A DNA stretch of 64,000 bases from Candidatus Thiodiazotropha endoloripes (GTDB lineage: Bacteria > Pseudomonadota > Gammaproteobacteria > Chromatiales > Chromatiaceae). Of the stretch, positions 53,860 to 63,231 are shown piece after piece (within the stretch, counting starts at the first letter, position 1; each line of letters opens with the position of its first letter). Below the pieces are notes generated by a model. The model ran no database searches. It was given only the letters and a program-made list of their open reading frames with translations, and had not been told where the DNA came from. The stretch is taken from NCBI RefSeq assembly GCF_001708965.1, contig NZ_LVJW01000003.1, forward strand, positions 744,001 to 808,000. Direction: 5' to 3'. The position numbers and the translations under genes are program-made.

Positions 53860-55203
53860 ATGAGTTCATTTATTCTAAGAATCAAAGACGCCCAGTCTCA
53901 AAATGGGAAAGTGAGTAAGTTGACTGGTAATGCAACCCTTTCAACGTTTGCTGACCTGATCACTCATTCGGATTTGGATGCAAACCCCAGGACTGCAAAG
54001 AAAAACCAGGTGGCTGACGACATTGTTGCAACGTTGCATGAAACCCCTGAGCTGTTCCAGTTTATGTCTAAAGGCATCTTGTTTGCGGCGAGAGGAGTTC
54101 GTCCTCTCGAGCGGTCTCGTTTCCAGATCCAGGTAGCGAACCCGAAGAAAGAAGGGGTCTTGGACGGAGGGCACAATACCTTCGCCATAGGTCGCTATAT
54201 TCTCGAGCATACCGGTTACGACAAGGTGAGAGAGGTGCGTGATTGGGGGGATCTGAAAAAACACTGGTCCGAGCATCTGACTGAAATTGAAAAGCAGCGT
54301 ACTGAGCTGCCGGAAATTCTCATCCCGATCGAGATCGTACATCCGGCGGATGCCCCATCAGGCGAGCAGGACTTCGAGGACTCGGTCCTTCCTATTAGCG
54401 CTGCTCGAAACAACAATGCTCAACTCAAGGAAACAGCAAAGGCCAACAAAGCCGGGCTGTATGACGAACTGAAGGTAAACATGGACCCTGCGATTCGTGA
54501 TGACGTTGAGTGGAAGGAGAATGATGGTGGTCGTTTGAAGGCAGCAGATCTCGTGTCATTAGCTCTTATCCCTTTGTCTGCTTTGCCGGCTGGAAAATAT
54601 CCTGTTGCCAAGCAGCTCAAGGATGCTCCGTCCGTTCTGTTCTCGTCTAAAGGGCAGTGCGTAAAACTCTACAATGACTTCATGAAGCAAAAGGGAGTCA
54701 CACAGCAAGTCACGGGTGATCGCATCGTCGAAGTTGTTGACCCAATGGTGAAGTCTGCCCTTGCCCTGATCAACGATCTCCCGCGGCTGCATGACCTAAT
54801 CTATACCCGTCTGCCTGATGCGTATAACAAGGCAAGCCCTGGGTTTGGACGCATTAACAGTGTGCGTACCCTGGATCCCGCGAAGTGGAAAAGTGACAAA
54901 AAATCATACATGCGTCATCCTGCGAAGACCAAGTATTATCAACACAACGTGAACTGGAGTTATCCAGATGGTTTTATGTATCCATTAGTTGTTAGTTTGG
55001 CTGAGTTGGTCGAGGTCGATGGTGACGAAGTTCGTTGGAGTAAGGACCCTGATGAGTTCATCAGGCAGAAGTTGTCGGTAGTTCTGAAAAGTGGCTATCA
55101 GGCGATTATCCGTGGGCAGGAGTATGACCCGGCCAAAGTGGGTAAAGAGAAGGGCTCATATGAACTGGTACAGAACATGTACAGGGTCGTTGAGCATCTC
55201 TGA
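53860..55203 (+). CDS. AIPR-like (abortive-infection phage-resistance) protein
   Basis: A 447-residue soluble protein. The start MSSFILRIKDAQ at 53860 is preceded by AAGGG, 7 bases upstream; an earlier ATG at 53803 is in frame. Residues about 66-115 (FQFMSKGILFAARGV...EGVLDGGHNTFAIG) follow the AIPR pattern of a 'NGI-I-A' strand and then an 'NGGQT' motif, here LDGGHNT. That block is also reminiscent of the DGQHR element of DndB. The rest shows no nuclease or transposase motif. AIPR proteins are linked to phage defence, but the mechanism is little known. It stands alone, with its own promoter, structured leader and terminator. Confidence 0.65.
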   Translation: MSSFILRIKDAQSQNGKVSKLTGNATLSTFADLITHSDLDANPRTAKKNQVADDIVATLHETPELFQFMSKGILFAARGVRPLERSRFQIQVANPKKEGVLDGGHNTFAIGRYILEHTGYDKVREVRDWGDLKKHWSEHLTEIEKQRTELPEILIPIEIVHPADAPSGEQDFEDSVLPISAARNNNAQLKETAKANKAGLYDELKVNMDPAIRDDVEWKENDGGRLKAADLVSLALIPLSALPAGKYPVAKQLKDAPSVLFSSKGQCVKLYNDFMKQKGVTQQVTGDRIVEVVDPMVKSALALINDLPRLHDLIYTRLPDAYNKASPGFGRINSVRTLDPAKWKSDKKSYMRHPAKTKYYQHNVNWSYPDGFMYPLVVSLAELVEVDGDEVRWSKDPDEFIRQKLSVVLKSGYQAIIRGQEYDPAKVGKEKGSYELVQNMYRVVEHL

Positions 55204-55246
55204 GAATTTCATGCTAGTTTAATTATGACTAGCTTTTGATCCACGA

Positions 55247-55267
55247 AGCCCCCGTTTTGGGGGCTTT
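55247..55267 (+). terminator. Rho-independent terminator after the AIPR-like gene
   Basis: AGCCCCC-GTTT-TGGGGGCT followed by TTTT, starting 43 bases after the stop codon. Confidence 0.9.
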
Positions 55268-55270
55268 TTC

Positions 55271-56298
55271 ATGTGCTTTAAACGCAGGCGCACTAATGTC
55301 GGTGCGAATCCTACCCTTAATTGATCACAACAACGAATTGAAGACGCAGGTTGAATGGTGACCGACCTTGAGGAGGAAGCGTGGAGCGAAGCTACTCATG
55401 AGTGTCAACGGGACCAAGCACGTGTTAGCAAGTGTGCGTGGTCGTAAGTGTCTCTGGTGTGATTCTGGTTTGGCCTAGAGTAACGAGCCGAAACGGAAGG
55501 TTACCGCTTTACCATTGAAGGCCTTCAAGAAACCGATCAATCAGCTACCCCTACGTGCGGAAAGTCGCTGCATGCTTTAGGTGGCGGGCTGATTATGCTT
55601 CTACTCGCTCTGTCGTAAAGCCTACTACTGGCTATCGTAGACTGATTGAACCACTGCAGCACCGGCCATGGTCCGTCTAGCTCAAGCAGAGGAGGGGAGG
55701 CTCAACGATGCACTGTGGAATTATATGCTCTTCTCACGAAGCCAATGGTGGTCCAGCGGGATACTGCATACACACGCTTTTGGTGGTACATGATTGCCAA
55801 GCAGTATATTTCGGTTATCAGTATTACCTACTTCGATCACCTTGGAGTTCCTAGTTTCTCATGACCTACGCCTGGCGCGCAGCACGGCTGCTCGCTTGTA
55901 TCCTGTTGCGGGGCCCTAACCTAGGGCCAGGGAGTTTAGTTGCTAGTAAATGGGGCGGCGGGGAAGTGTCATCTGTGCGTTTATGTTGATCATGTACTAA
56001 GTAGCCGGAATGATTATATTTATAGGTGCCTTCGTGTACCGTAGACAAGCGGTCTAATGGCAGAGATATAGGCACTGTCTGTTCTGCATAATTGTAGGCA
56101 ACCAAATCATCATTATGTTTGTGGACCCTAGTGCAGTCAAATAATGGGATGTTCTATATAGAATAAATTAACGTCCATTTCAGGTCATAAACTTCCTTGT
56201 CGAAACTCGCATAGACAAACAATAGCGCCAGGGCGTCGAGTGTGTTTTGTCGGATTGACAGGTTTGACTGCTATTTGAAGCAGTTCGACTGTCCAATG
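55271..56298. other. Intergenic DNA with RNA-like structure
   Basis: About 1 kb with no supported gene; a 72-codon plus frame at 55646-55864 is not credible. From 55285 to about 55600 the base composition is balanced and rich in local complementarity: GGCGCAC/GGTGCG near 55287-55310, CAAGCACGTGT/AAGTGTGCGTGG near 55416-55443, and GTAAC/GGTTACC near 55481-55505. The look is of a folded RNA or a decayed mobile RNA such as a group II intron, but no domain V or splice boundary was found. Confidence 0.35.
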
Positions 56299-56892
56299 TT
56301 ATTGGTAGGCTTTAGCGATAGCTGACACAGATTTCCAAGGCCCTAAAGTCCGAGGTTCGCCTCGAACAAACAAGTTGTTATTTTTGCTGATTAAATTGAG
56401 CTCACCCAGCCCTGACCTCTGAGTATATGCATCTAGGATTTTTCGGCAGATTACTTTATTCAGTTGGCTACCAGGCCCAAAATGCTGCTCACTGTGGCTG
56501 CGTAGCTTCCCTGTGAGACCGTCCAGTAACTCTCTACTAGTGAAGGTTGGGTGCTTGGGTAAGAAATTGTGGGCGAAATAATGCCATGCTTCTGCGCGTT
56601 CAGGATCTGTGGTTAGCTCGTGATGAAGAAACCACAGCGAAACAGATGAGTTCAGGCCTGGGTCGTGACTCCAAACTGCCGCCCCCTTGGGGGTGAGTTT
56701 AACCGGCATTCCTTGCTCTATGAGCCCAACTTTGTGGAGCCAGCTTCGGTACTTTTGTGCAAATGGTTTACCGTATCCTAGAGGTTTTGCTAGCTCGGTG
56801 TCGTCCCAAGAGGGATTTTGTAATGCGGCCTGCAAGACGGCAACAAAATTAGATCTGTTTAGGCCAAAACTGCCATGAAAGTAGACGGTCAT
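56299..56892 (-). CDS. DUF4007-like protein, short form
   Basis: A 197-residue protein. The N-terminus MTVYFHGSFGLNRSNFVAVLQAAL and the block LGYGKPFAQKYRSWLHKVGLIEQ resemble DUF4007, as does SVSLWFLHHELTTDPERAEAWHYFAHNF. Members usually reach about 300 residues, so this one looks short at the C-terminus. It reads like a nucleic-acid-associated winged-helix protein. DUF4007 genes are often near DndC-like sulfurtransferase genes, as here, where it is divergent from dndBCDE. Its role in DNA phosphorothioation is not established. Confidence 0.6.
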   Translation of the reverse strand: MTVYFHGSFGLNRSNFVAVLQAALQNPSWDDTELAKPLGYGKPFAQKYRSWLHKVGLIEQGMPVKLTPKGAAVWSHDPGLNSSVSLWFLHHELTTDPERAEAWHYFAHNFLPKHPTFTSRELLDGLTGKLRSHSEQHFGPGSQLNKVICRKILDAYTQRSGLGELNLISKNNNLFVRGEPRTLGPWKSVSAIAKAYQ

Positions 56893-57093
56893 TGTTCTTA
56901 TCCGGAAATACCAATACCATTTTTATAGGTCAATTCCCGCTACATGGGAAGGTAACAAGAGTAAATCCTAATACCACTTTTTCTTTGTGACATTAAGTGT
57001 GCTTCTCTCATTATCTAATTATATGAGAATGAATAGCAAAATTTTCGGATGATTGGCGTTCGCCTCCTGCGAAGCGGTGTTTTTTAACTATCG
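56893..57093. other. Divergent intergenic region between DUF4007 and dndB genes
   Basis: AT-rich region of about 200 bases that should contain the promoter of the DUF4007-like gene. It leads into the dnd operator at 57094. Confidence 0.4.
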
Positions 57094-57150
57094 CATGGAA
57101 GTTAACTTGAATTTTACTATCACTTCCTCTACTATCAATAAACTTCCATG
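57094..57150 (+). promoter_or_regulatory. dnd promoter flanked by a perfect 10-bp inverted repeat
   Basis: CATGGAAGTT (57094-57103) faces AACTTCCATG (57141-57150), a perfect inverted repeat. Between the arms are TTGAAT (57107-57112), a 17-base spacer and TACTAT (57130-57135), a plausible promoter. DndB-type proteins are known negative regulators of dnd operons, so this is a good candidate operator. The right arm contains the upstream ATG at 57148, making 57175 the better dndB start. Confidence 0.6.
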
Positions 57151-57174
57151 TTAGTCTCTAGTGGGTTTTTGAAA

Positions 57175-58260
57175 ATGAATGACACCGGCTACTCGAATAC
57201 ATTTCCAGCTATCCGTGGGGTACAAGCTGGCCGGCCTTGCTATATAGCCATGTGCCCGATGCGAATTGTGCCGAAACTGTTCAAGTTCGATGAGGAGGAG
57301 GTGCCTGCGGAGCTCCGTGCGCAGCGTGTATTGAATCGATCTCGGATACCAGAGATATCCACCTACCTCGTAGACAATGCTCGAAATTACACGTTGTCAT
57401 CATTGACCGCTTCGGTGGATGCTGTGGTTCACTTCGAGCCCTTGGCTGATACAGGGCATGGCCAGAATATCGGTACTCTGTCGATACCTATGGATGCCCA
57501 AATTTTAATCAATGACGGGCAACATCGCCGTGCGGCCATTGAGGAGGCCATAAAAGAAAACCCAGAGCTCGCGCACGACAACATTTCCGTACTGTTTTTC
57601 ATCGACCAGGGCTTAGCTCGTAGCCAACAAATGTTTGCGGATCTCAACAAACACGCAGTGAGACCTAGTGATTCTATCAGCACCTTATACGATCAGCGTG
57701 ATTCGCTTTCTGATTTAGCAAGGCACGTCCAAAAAAATGTTAATGTTTTCAGTCGCCTTACTGAAATGGAGAAATCCAGTATCTCTAATCGTAGTACCAA
57801 GCTTTTCACGCTTAGCAGTATAAAGAACGCCTCCAAGGCACTGTTACGTAAATCGCCTAAGGAGCTGGTCTCTAAAGACGAGAAAGAACTAGCTGTTGCT
57901 TATTGGAACGAGGTGGCTGCCAACATGCCTGATTGGCAATCTGCTCTTGAGAAAAGGGTGACGACCTCAGAGTTGAGGGAGCAGTACGTACATGCCCATG
58001 GTGTGATGTTGCAGGCGATGGGTAGTTTGGGTGCGGACCTCATACAGATGAAGGGGACCACCTGGAAACGCAAATTGAAGAAGTTATCAGGAATCGACTG
58101 GCTCAGAACCAACAAAGTCTGGATGCAGCGCTCTATGGAGAACGGACGTATCAGCAAGGCTCGTGTGAAGGTCGTGCTGACGGGTAACTTTATCAAGCAG
58201 CAGTTAGAAGTTCCATTGACCCATGAGGAAGAGGGTTTTGAGCAGGAGTACGCGCCATGA
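57175..58260 (+). CDS. dndB: DNA sulfur modification protein DndB
   Basis: A 361-residue DGQHR-domain protein from MNDTGYSNTFPAIRG at 57175. The signature INDGQHRRAAIEEA lies at about residues 112-125, and LFFIDQGLARSQQMFADLNKHAVRPS follows, as in other DndB proteins. DndB adjusts the level or pattern of phosphorothioation and can repress the operon; it is not essential for modification. Its stop overlaps dndC in ATGA (58257-58260). Confidence 0.9.
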   Translation: MNDTGYSNTFPAIRGVQAGRPCYIAMCPMRIVPKLFKFDEEEVPAELRAQRVLNRSRIPEISTYLVDNARNYTLSSLTASVDAVVHFEPLADTGHGQNIGTLSIPMDAQILINDGQHRRAAIEEAIKENPELAHDNISVLFFIDQGLARSQQMFADLNKHAVRPSDSISTLYDQRDSLSDLARHVQKNVNVFSRLTEMEKSSISNRSTKLFTLSSIKNASKALLRKSPKELVSKDEKELAVAYWNEVAANMPDWQSALEKRVTTSELREQYVHAHGVMLQAMGSLGADLIQMKGTTWKRKLKKLSGIDWLRTNKVWMQRSMENGRISKARVKVVLTGNFIKQQLEVPLTHEEEGFEQEYAP

Positions 58261-59789
58261 CTCAGTCCTTGCCGATTGATAGTTACCTGGCGCACGATAA
58301 AGCCGTTAGTACGCTGAATATCGCGGAACAGCCCTTACAAGAGATCATCAATGGAATGAAAGAGGTCTATCTGGCTGATACCAGGCCATGGATTATTGGT
58401 TTTAGCGGGGGAAAAGACTCTACTGTCGTGCTGTCATTGGTATTCACGATGCTTAATCAATTGACTACAGACCAACGCAGAAAACAAGTATACGTAGTCT
58501 CTTCCGATACCTTGGTAGAAACGCCAGTCGTTGTTGATTTAATCAAGAAGGTACTTCGAAATGTAAATGAATCAGCACGGTATGGTAATCTTCCTGTCTC
58601 AGCGCATGCTGTGCACCCAAAGATGGATCAAACCTTTTGGGTTAATCTACTTGGGCGTGGTTATCCTGCACCTAAGCAATCATTTCGTTGGTGTACGGAG
58701 CGTATGAAAATCGATCCGGTCAGTGACTTCATAACCGACAAGGTGGCAAAATTCGGAGAAGTAATTGTCGTTCTGGGTTCTCGTCGCCAGGAAAGTGCAT
58801 CTCGCGCGCAGGTGATTGCTAAGCACAGAATAAGAAATTCAGCGCTAAGTCGGCATACAACACTCCCTAACGCCTATACTTTTATGCCTATCGAAAACTG
58901 GAGCGCAGACGAGGTGTGGGAGTACCTCATGGCAGGACCTTGCCCGTGGGGTGGTGATAATGCTGAGTTGTTTGAGCTTTATAAAGGCTCTAATCAGGGC
59001 GAGTGCCCTTTGGTTATCGATACTAGCACTCCCTCATGTGGTAACTCTCGTTTTGGTTGTTGGACTTGTACTGTTGTTAGCGAAGACCGAGCCCTTCATG
59101 GTCTTATCGAAACAGGTAACGCATGGATGCAACCATTATTGGATTTTCGCAACAAGCTGTATGACTCGATAGACCCAAAAAATGCCTCTGCTTACCGCCA
59201 TGTAAAACGACGGACCAATCGCGTGACTTACCGTCATACCCGCGGCAATGAAAAAGATGACATTAAAGTTCGTCATATTCCCGGTCCATACAAAATGGAA
59301 CACCGGCAGAGATGGCTGAAAGATTTGCTCGAGATACAAAAGCAACTCGAGGTATCTGGTCATAGCTTCGAGTTGATTCGTAAAGAAGAGCTTCAATCTA
59401 TTCGACAGCAATGGCTTAGGGATCCGATCGAACCTGATGTTGTAGATTCGTTGCCACAAATTTATCGCGAAGTGTTTGGCGAGCGCATTGAATGGGTTGA
59501 CAATGACGCAGGAGTATTCTCTACACCAGATGCATTGTTATTACGTGACCTCGGTGAGCGTTATGGCGTACCAGCTGAGCTGGTAACGAAACTACTAGAA
59601 GTGGAGTTATCAAAAAGTGGCCTTGGAAAACGCATTGGTATTATGCGAGAGTTAGAGATGGTGTTGCGGCAAGATTGGGATATTGATGAGGCTCTTGAAT
59701 ATCGGGAGCTGGAGTTTGAAACAAATTCCGCCTGGCGTGAAAAGATCCGCACTTTACAAGAGGCGTACGATAAGGCCCCAACAGTATGA
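58257..59789 (+). CDS. dndC: DNA phosphorothioation sulfurtransferase DndC
   Basis: A 510-residue PAPS-reductase-like ATP pyrophosphatase that activates the DNA backbone for sulfur insertion. The PP-loop SGGKDS is at residues 50-55. Iron-sulfur cluster cysteines are likely those in RWCTERMK and in TPSCGNSRFGCWTC, the arrangement of characterised DndC. The C-terminal region is normal in length. It overlaps dndB by 4 bases and dndD by 4. Confidence 0.95.
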   Translation: MTQSLPIDSYLAHDKAVSTLNIAEQPLQEIINGMKEVYLADTRPWIIGFSGGKDSTVVLSLVFTMLNQLTTDQRRKQVYVVSSDTLVETPVVVDLIKKVLRNVNESARYGNLPVSAHAVHPKMDQTFWVNLLGRGYPAPKQSFRWCTERMKIDPVSDFITDKVAKFGEVIVVLGSRRQESASRAQVIAKHRIRNSALSRHTTLPNAYTFMPIENWSADEVWEYLMAGPCPWGGDNAELFELYKGSNQGECPLVIDTSTPSCGNSRFGCWTCTVVSEDRALHGLIETGNAWMQPLLDFRNKLYDSIDPKNASAYRHVKRRTNRVTYRHTRGNEKDDIKVRHIPGPYKMEHRQRWLKDLLEIQKQLEVSGHSFELIRKEELQSIRQQWLRDPIEPDVVDSLPQIYREVFGERIEWVDNDAGVFSTPDALLLRDLGERYGVPAELVTKLLEVELSKSGLGKRIGIMRELEMVLRQDWDIDEALEYRELEFETNSAWREKIRTLQEAYDKAPTV

Positions 59790-61801
59790 TTATAGAAAAC
59801 CTAACCTTGCGAGACTTCCGAGTTTTCGATGGAGAGCATCAGTTCGATCTGCAACCTCGCGTCAAGTACAACAAGAAGCGACCTATCATCTTGTTTGGCG
59901 GCTTGAATGGCGCCGGAAAGACAACCATCCTGTCCGCGATACGTCTCGCTTTATATGGACGGATGTCACTTGGGTCTAATGTATCCAAGCGAGAGTATGA
60001 TGAATTTCTCAAAAGAAGCATTCACCGCACTAGAGGAGACGAAGGGGGCCGAGATTCTGCAGTAGTGGAATTGACATTCAGCTACGCCTCGATGGGTATT
60101 ATTCAGCAATACATTATTAAACGTTCTTGGCGCTTGACTTCCAGCGGGATTAAAGAAGATCTCTCCATCACTCAGGATGGCGAACTTTTACCAAACATGA
60201 CAGCTGAACACTGTCAGGGATTCTTGAATGAACTCGTTCCCATTGGAGTGTCTGACCTTTTCTTTTTCGATGGCGAGAAGATTGCCGATCTTGCCGAAGA
60301 TGCTACTGGCGAAGCACTAGGAGAAGCCATCAAAAAGCTTCTTGGCTTGGACTTAATCGAAACGCTGGATGCTGATTTGGGCATATTTCTTCGCGGCCTT
60401 TCTAAACAAGCAGCACCCAAAGAGGTCAAAGCAAGGATGCAACAACTTGAGGCCAAGCTCTGTGAACTGGAGAACGCAGCAGGAGAGGCACTTTCCCACT
60501 ACGAGCAGCTTAAGCCGCAGGAAATTGAGCTAAAGGCAACGTTGGAGAGGCTAGAGTTGCAGTTATCTTCAAAGGGTGGAGCTTGGGCAGCAACAAGAGA
60601 TGATGAAATACGAAAAGAAGCGGAGTTATCCGAAGAGAAGAGACAGATTGAGAAAGAAGTTCGTGAAGTACTTGATGGTTCGTATCCGTTGTCACTAGCA
60701 ACCAAATTAATGAAGCGGACATGCCAACAGCTTGAGCGCGAGGCCAAGCAGATGGAGTTAGTCGCGGCTAGTAAACTGGCTACGGAAAGATTGACGGCGT
60801 TGGATAAGCGATTATGCAAGATCTTAGAGGATGAACAACTATCGAGGGTTCGCAAAACGATCAATGAGGAATTTGACGAGTTATTGTCTTTAGCTGACAA
60901 CCAAGAACTAATTCACGGAGTATCCGGAAGGGCATTAGCAACGGTTCTTGAAACAATGAGAAATGCCAAAGGTGCTGCCAGAAAAAAGGCTGTCGCTTTA
61001 GCGAAACAAATGCAGGCAACCCAAGATAAGATTGACGTGGCAGGAAAAAATATTGCCAGAGCACCGTCTGAAGAACAGCTTCAGCCAATCGTCGACCTGA
61101 TCGGCAAGACACATGAGCTCCTAGGTAGTTGCAAGCTGAAGCAAAGACAGCATATAGAGGATCATAAGCATAAGTTAAGAGAAGCACTTGTCGTGGCGAG
61201 AAAGCTTGAACAGGAGTCCTCTCTACTGACCGCTGGTAAAGAAAAAGACCGAACCACCGCCTACGCCAATGGTACACGAGGGCTGCTGAAAGATTTTGCG
61301 GCTGAGATAGCGAAGAGCAAAGTACAAGACCTAGAAAACGAGTTTATTCAATCGTTTCATCGGCTGACCAGGAAGGATGATATTGATTATGTGGCATCTA
61401 TTGATCCAGAAAACTTTTCTGTAAAGTTACTGAGAGCAGATCGAACTGAAGTTGATAAGAATGAGTTATCGGCAGGTGAGAAACAGATTTATGCAATTGC
61501 GATATTAGAGGCACTTGCAAGAACCTCTGGCAGGAACTTGCCGATCATCATTGATACTCCACTTGGTCGCCTTGACTCCATTCATCGCTCAAACTTGGTC
61601 AACCACTATTTTCCAGCTGCTAGCCATCAGGTGATTATACTGTCAACAGATACCGAGGTGGATGAGTCTTTTTATGCTGATCTATCGAAAAGTATATCTC
61701 ATGCATTTGAACTGAGGTACTCACCTCAATATGGTCATACGTGCGCAGAAGAAGGATACTTCTGGAAACAAAGAAACTTAGATTTACAGGGGGCAGTCTG
61801 A
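59786..61801 (+). CDS. dndD: DNA phosphorothioation ATPase DndD
   Basis: A 671-residue SMC/Rad50-like ATPase thought to nick or open DNA for modification. Walker A GGLNGAGKTT is at residues 38-47. A long coiled coil runs from about 215 to 515. The ABC signature LSAGEKQIYAIAIL and Walker B PIIIDTPLGRLD lie near the C-terminus, with a D-loop and His-switch-like region after (QVIILSTDTEVDE). Its stop shares one base with the dndE start (TGATG). Confidence 0.95.
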   Translation: MIIENLTLRDFRVFDGEHQFDLQPRVKYNKKRPIILFGGLNGAGKTTILSAIRLALYGRMSLGSNVSKREYDEFLKRSIHRTRGDEGGRDSAVVELTFSYASMGIIQQYIIKRSWRLTSSGIKEDLSITQDGELLPNMTAEHCQGFLNELVPIGVSDLFFFDGEKIADLAEDATGEALGEAIKKLLGLDLIETLDADLGIFLRGLSKQAAPKEVKARMQQLEAKLCELENAAGEALSHYEQLKPQEIELKATLERLELQLSSKGGAWAATRDDEIRKEAELSEEKRQIEKEVREVLDGSYPLSLATKLMKRTCQQLEREAKQMELVAASKLATERLTALDKRLCKILEDEQLSRVRKTINEEFDELLSLADNQELIHGVSGRALATVLETMRNAKGAARKKAVALAKQMQATQDKIDVAGKNIARAPSEEQLQPIVDLIGKTHELLGSCKLKQRQHIEDHKHKLREALVVARKLEQESSLLTAGKEKDRTTAYANGTRGLLKDFAAEIAKSKVQDLENEFIQSFHRLTRKDDIDYVASIDPENFSVKLLRADRTEVDKNELSAGEKQIYAIAILEALARTSGRNLPIIIDTPLGRLDSIHRSNLVNHYFPAASHQVIILSTDTEVDESFYADLSKSISHAFELRYSPQYGHTCAEEGYFWKQRNLDLQGAV

Positions 61802-62154
61802 TGTTGCCTAGGGCAGTAACACTATCTAAAGCCGCTACAGATAAATTCCGGATGATGAAGGGTATGACTGGAGTTACTCCCAACATACTAGCTAGAATGG
61901 CATTGATGCTCGCGGTTGAAGATGGGACAAGTCTAAAGAACGCTAGTGTCTCGGACTCAGATGGACAGGTTCTATCTAAGGATGTTTTGTTCGGAGAGTA
62001 TGCTGCTGCATACGAGGCAGTAGTATTGCAATATATATCTGAAGTGAAAATCAATAAACCTATGCAGGAAGTGATCGTTTCCCTTATCGAAGCCGGAGCC
62101 CACAAGATGGGACACGTAAAGTCATTAGCAGATCTATTATCACTGAAGGCGTAG
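61801..62154 (+). CDS. dndE: DNA phosphorothioation protein DndE
   Basis: A 117-residue protein from MLPRAVTLSKAATDKF at 61801. The family motif LKGMTGVTPNILAR-type helix is here MMKGMTGVTPNILARMAL, followed by DGTSL, LFGEY and the C-terminal GAHKMGHVKSLADLL. DndE is a small DNA-binding protein that assembles with DndC and DndD. Last gene of the operon; no dndF, dndG, dndH or dndA follows within the window. Confidence 0.93.
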   Translation: MLPRAVTLSKAATDKFRMMKGMTGVTPNILARMALMLAVEDGTSLKNASVSDSDGQVLSKDVLFGEYAAAYEAVVLQYISEVKINKPMQEVIVSLIEAGAHKMGHVKSLADLLSLKA

Positions 62155-62273
62155 AAAGCATCAATGACTTGGAGTAGCCTAGGCCAAATCTGAACAATCC
62201 CCTGAATAGATATGGGTTGCCGGTTTTGATTGAAGTCTGAACTTTTGTCAAAATAACTCAAGAGGTAACCCTC

Positions 62274-63105
62274 ATGATCAATAGTAACGAAAGAATCATT
62301 AAACGCAACGTTGGTCTGCTGAATCTGGTTGAAGAACTCAATAAGGTCTCCCAGGCTTGCAAAGTCATGGGGCTGTCGAGAGACGCCTTTTATTGATATA
62401 AAACGGTTGTAGAGGAAGGTGGTGTTGAAGTACTTTTGGATAAAAATGACACCAAGCCCAATATCAAGAATCACATCGATGAGGCCAGAGAGGCGGCTGC
62501 CTGTCTGTGATTGATTCTCCTGCCCATGACAAGACTCGTACGAGTACCGAGATTAAGAAACTTGGTGTATTTGTATCCGGCCGTAGTGTTCGTCACATCT
62601 GGTTGTTTCATGGTCTGTCGAATATCAAGTATCGTCTTAAGGTGCTGGAAGTGAAAATGGCTGAGGTAGGCCTGGTGTTAACGGAGGCCCAGTTGCAGGT
62701 GCTGGAAGAGAAAAAGCTGGATGATGAAGCCTGTAATAAAGCAAAATGGCCCATCCAGGCTATCTAGGTTCACAAGACACTTTCTACCTCGGCACCCTGA
62801 AAGGTGATGGACGGGTTTATCAGCAGGCCTTTGTGGATACCTAATCTGGTGATCAATGGCATTGAGCATGCCAAGACACGGGTCAAATCGCCGCAGACCG
62901 ATGGTATCTGCGAGCGCTTCCACAAGCCATTCTGCAGGAGTTTTAACAGGTAACGTTACGTAAGAAGATCTATTCGGACCTCGAATCACTGCAGACGGAT
63001 CTGAACGAATGGCTCCAATGCTACAATTATGATCGCACCCATCAGGGGAAGATGTGCTGTGGTTGCACACCTATGATAACCTGGGAAAAAGGCAAACAAA
63101 TCTGA
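62274..63105 (+). pseudogene. Decayed IS481-family transposase
   Basis: Fragments in order match one IS481-type transposase: the HTH start (NERIIKRNVGLLNLVEELNK...KVMGLSRDAFY) followed by a stop, LLDKNDTKPNIKNHIDEA, a shifted frame SPAHDKTRTSTEI...EAQLQVLEEKKLDDEAC, then GYLGSQDTFYLGTLKGDGRVYQQAFVDT, and finally KSPQTDGICERFHK...RTHQGKMCCGCTP. At least two frameshifts, several stops and an internal deletion of roughly 75 codons removed the second catalytic Asp. It cannot be active. Terminal repeats were not identified with confidence. Confidence 0.85.
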
Positions 63106-63231
63106 CAGGAGAAGTTCTTGAATTGAACTTAAGATGACAGTCACTTCCGGATAATCCGGTAACTGTCAGATCAGGTCGCTATTACTACAAGCTCTGGAAA
63201 GTCAAGCATATCAAAGCAACATTGTAAGTAT

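Noticed and set aside
55285-55680. Group II intron or retron RNA
   Set aside because: No domain V, no reverse transcriptase and no splice boundary could be found, so only 'structured non-coding DNA' is claimed.
55646-55864. 72-codon plus-strand frame downstream of the AIPR-like gene
   Set aside because: No ribosome-binding site and no protein-like features; it overlaps the RNA-like region.
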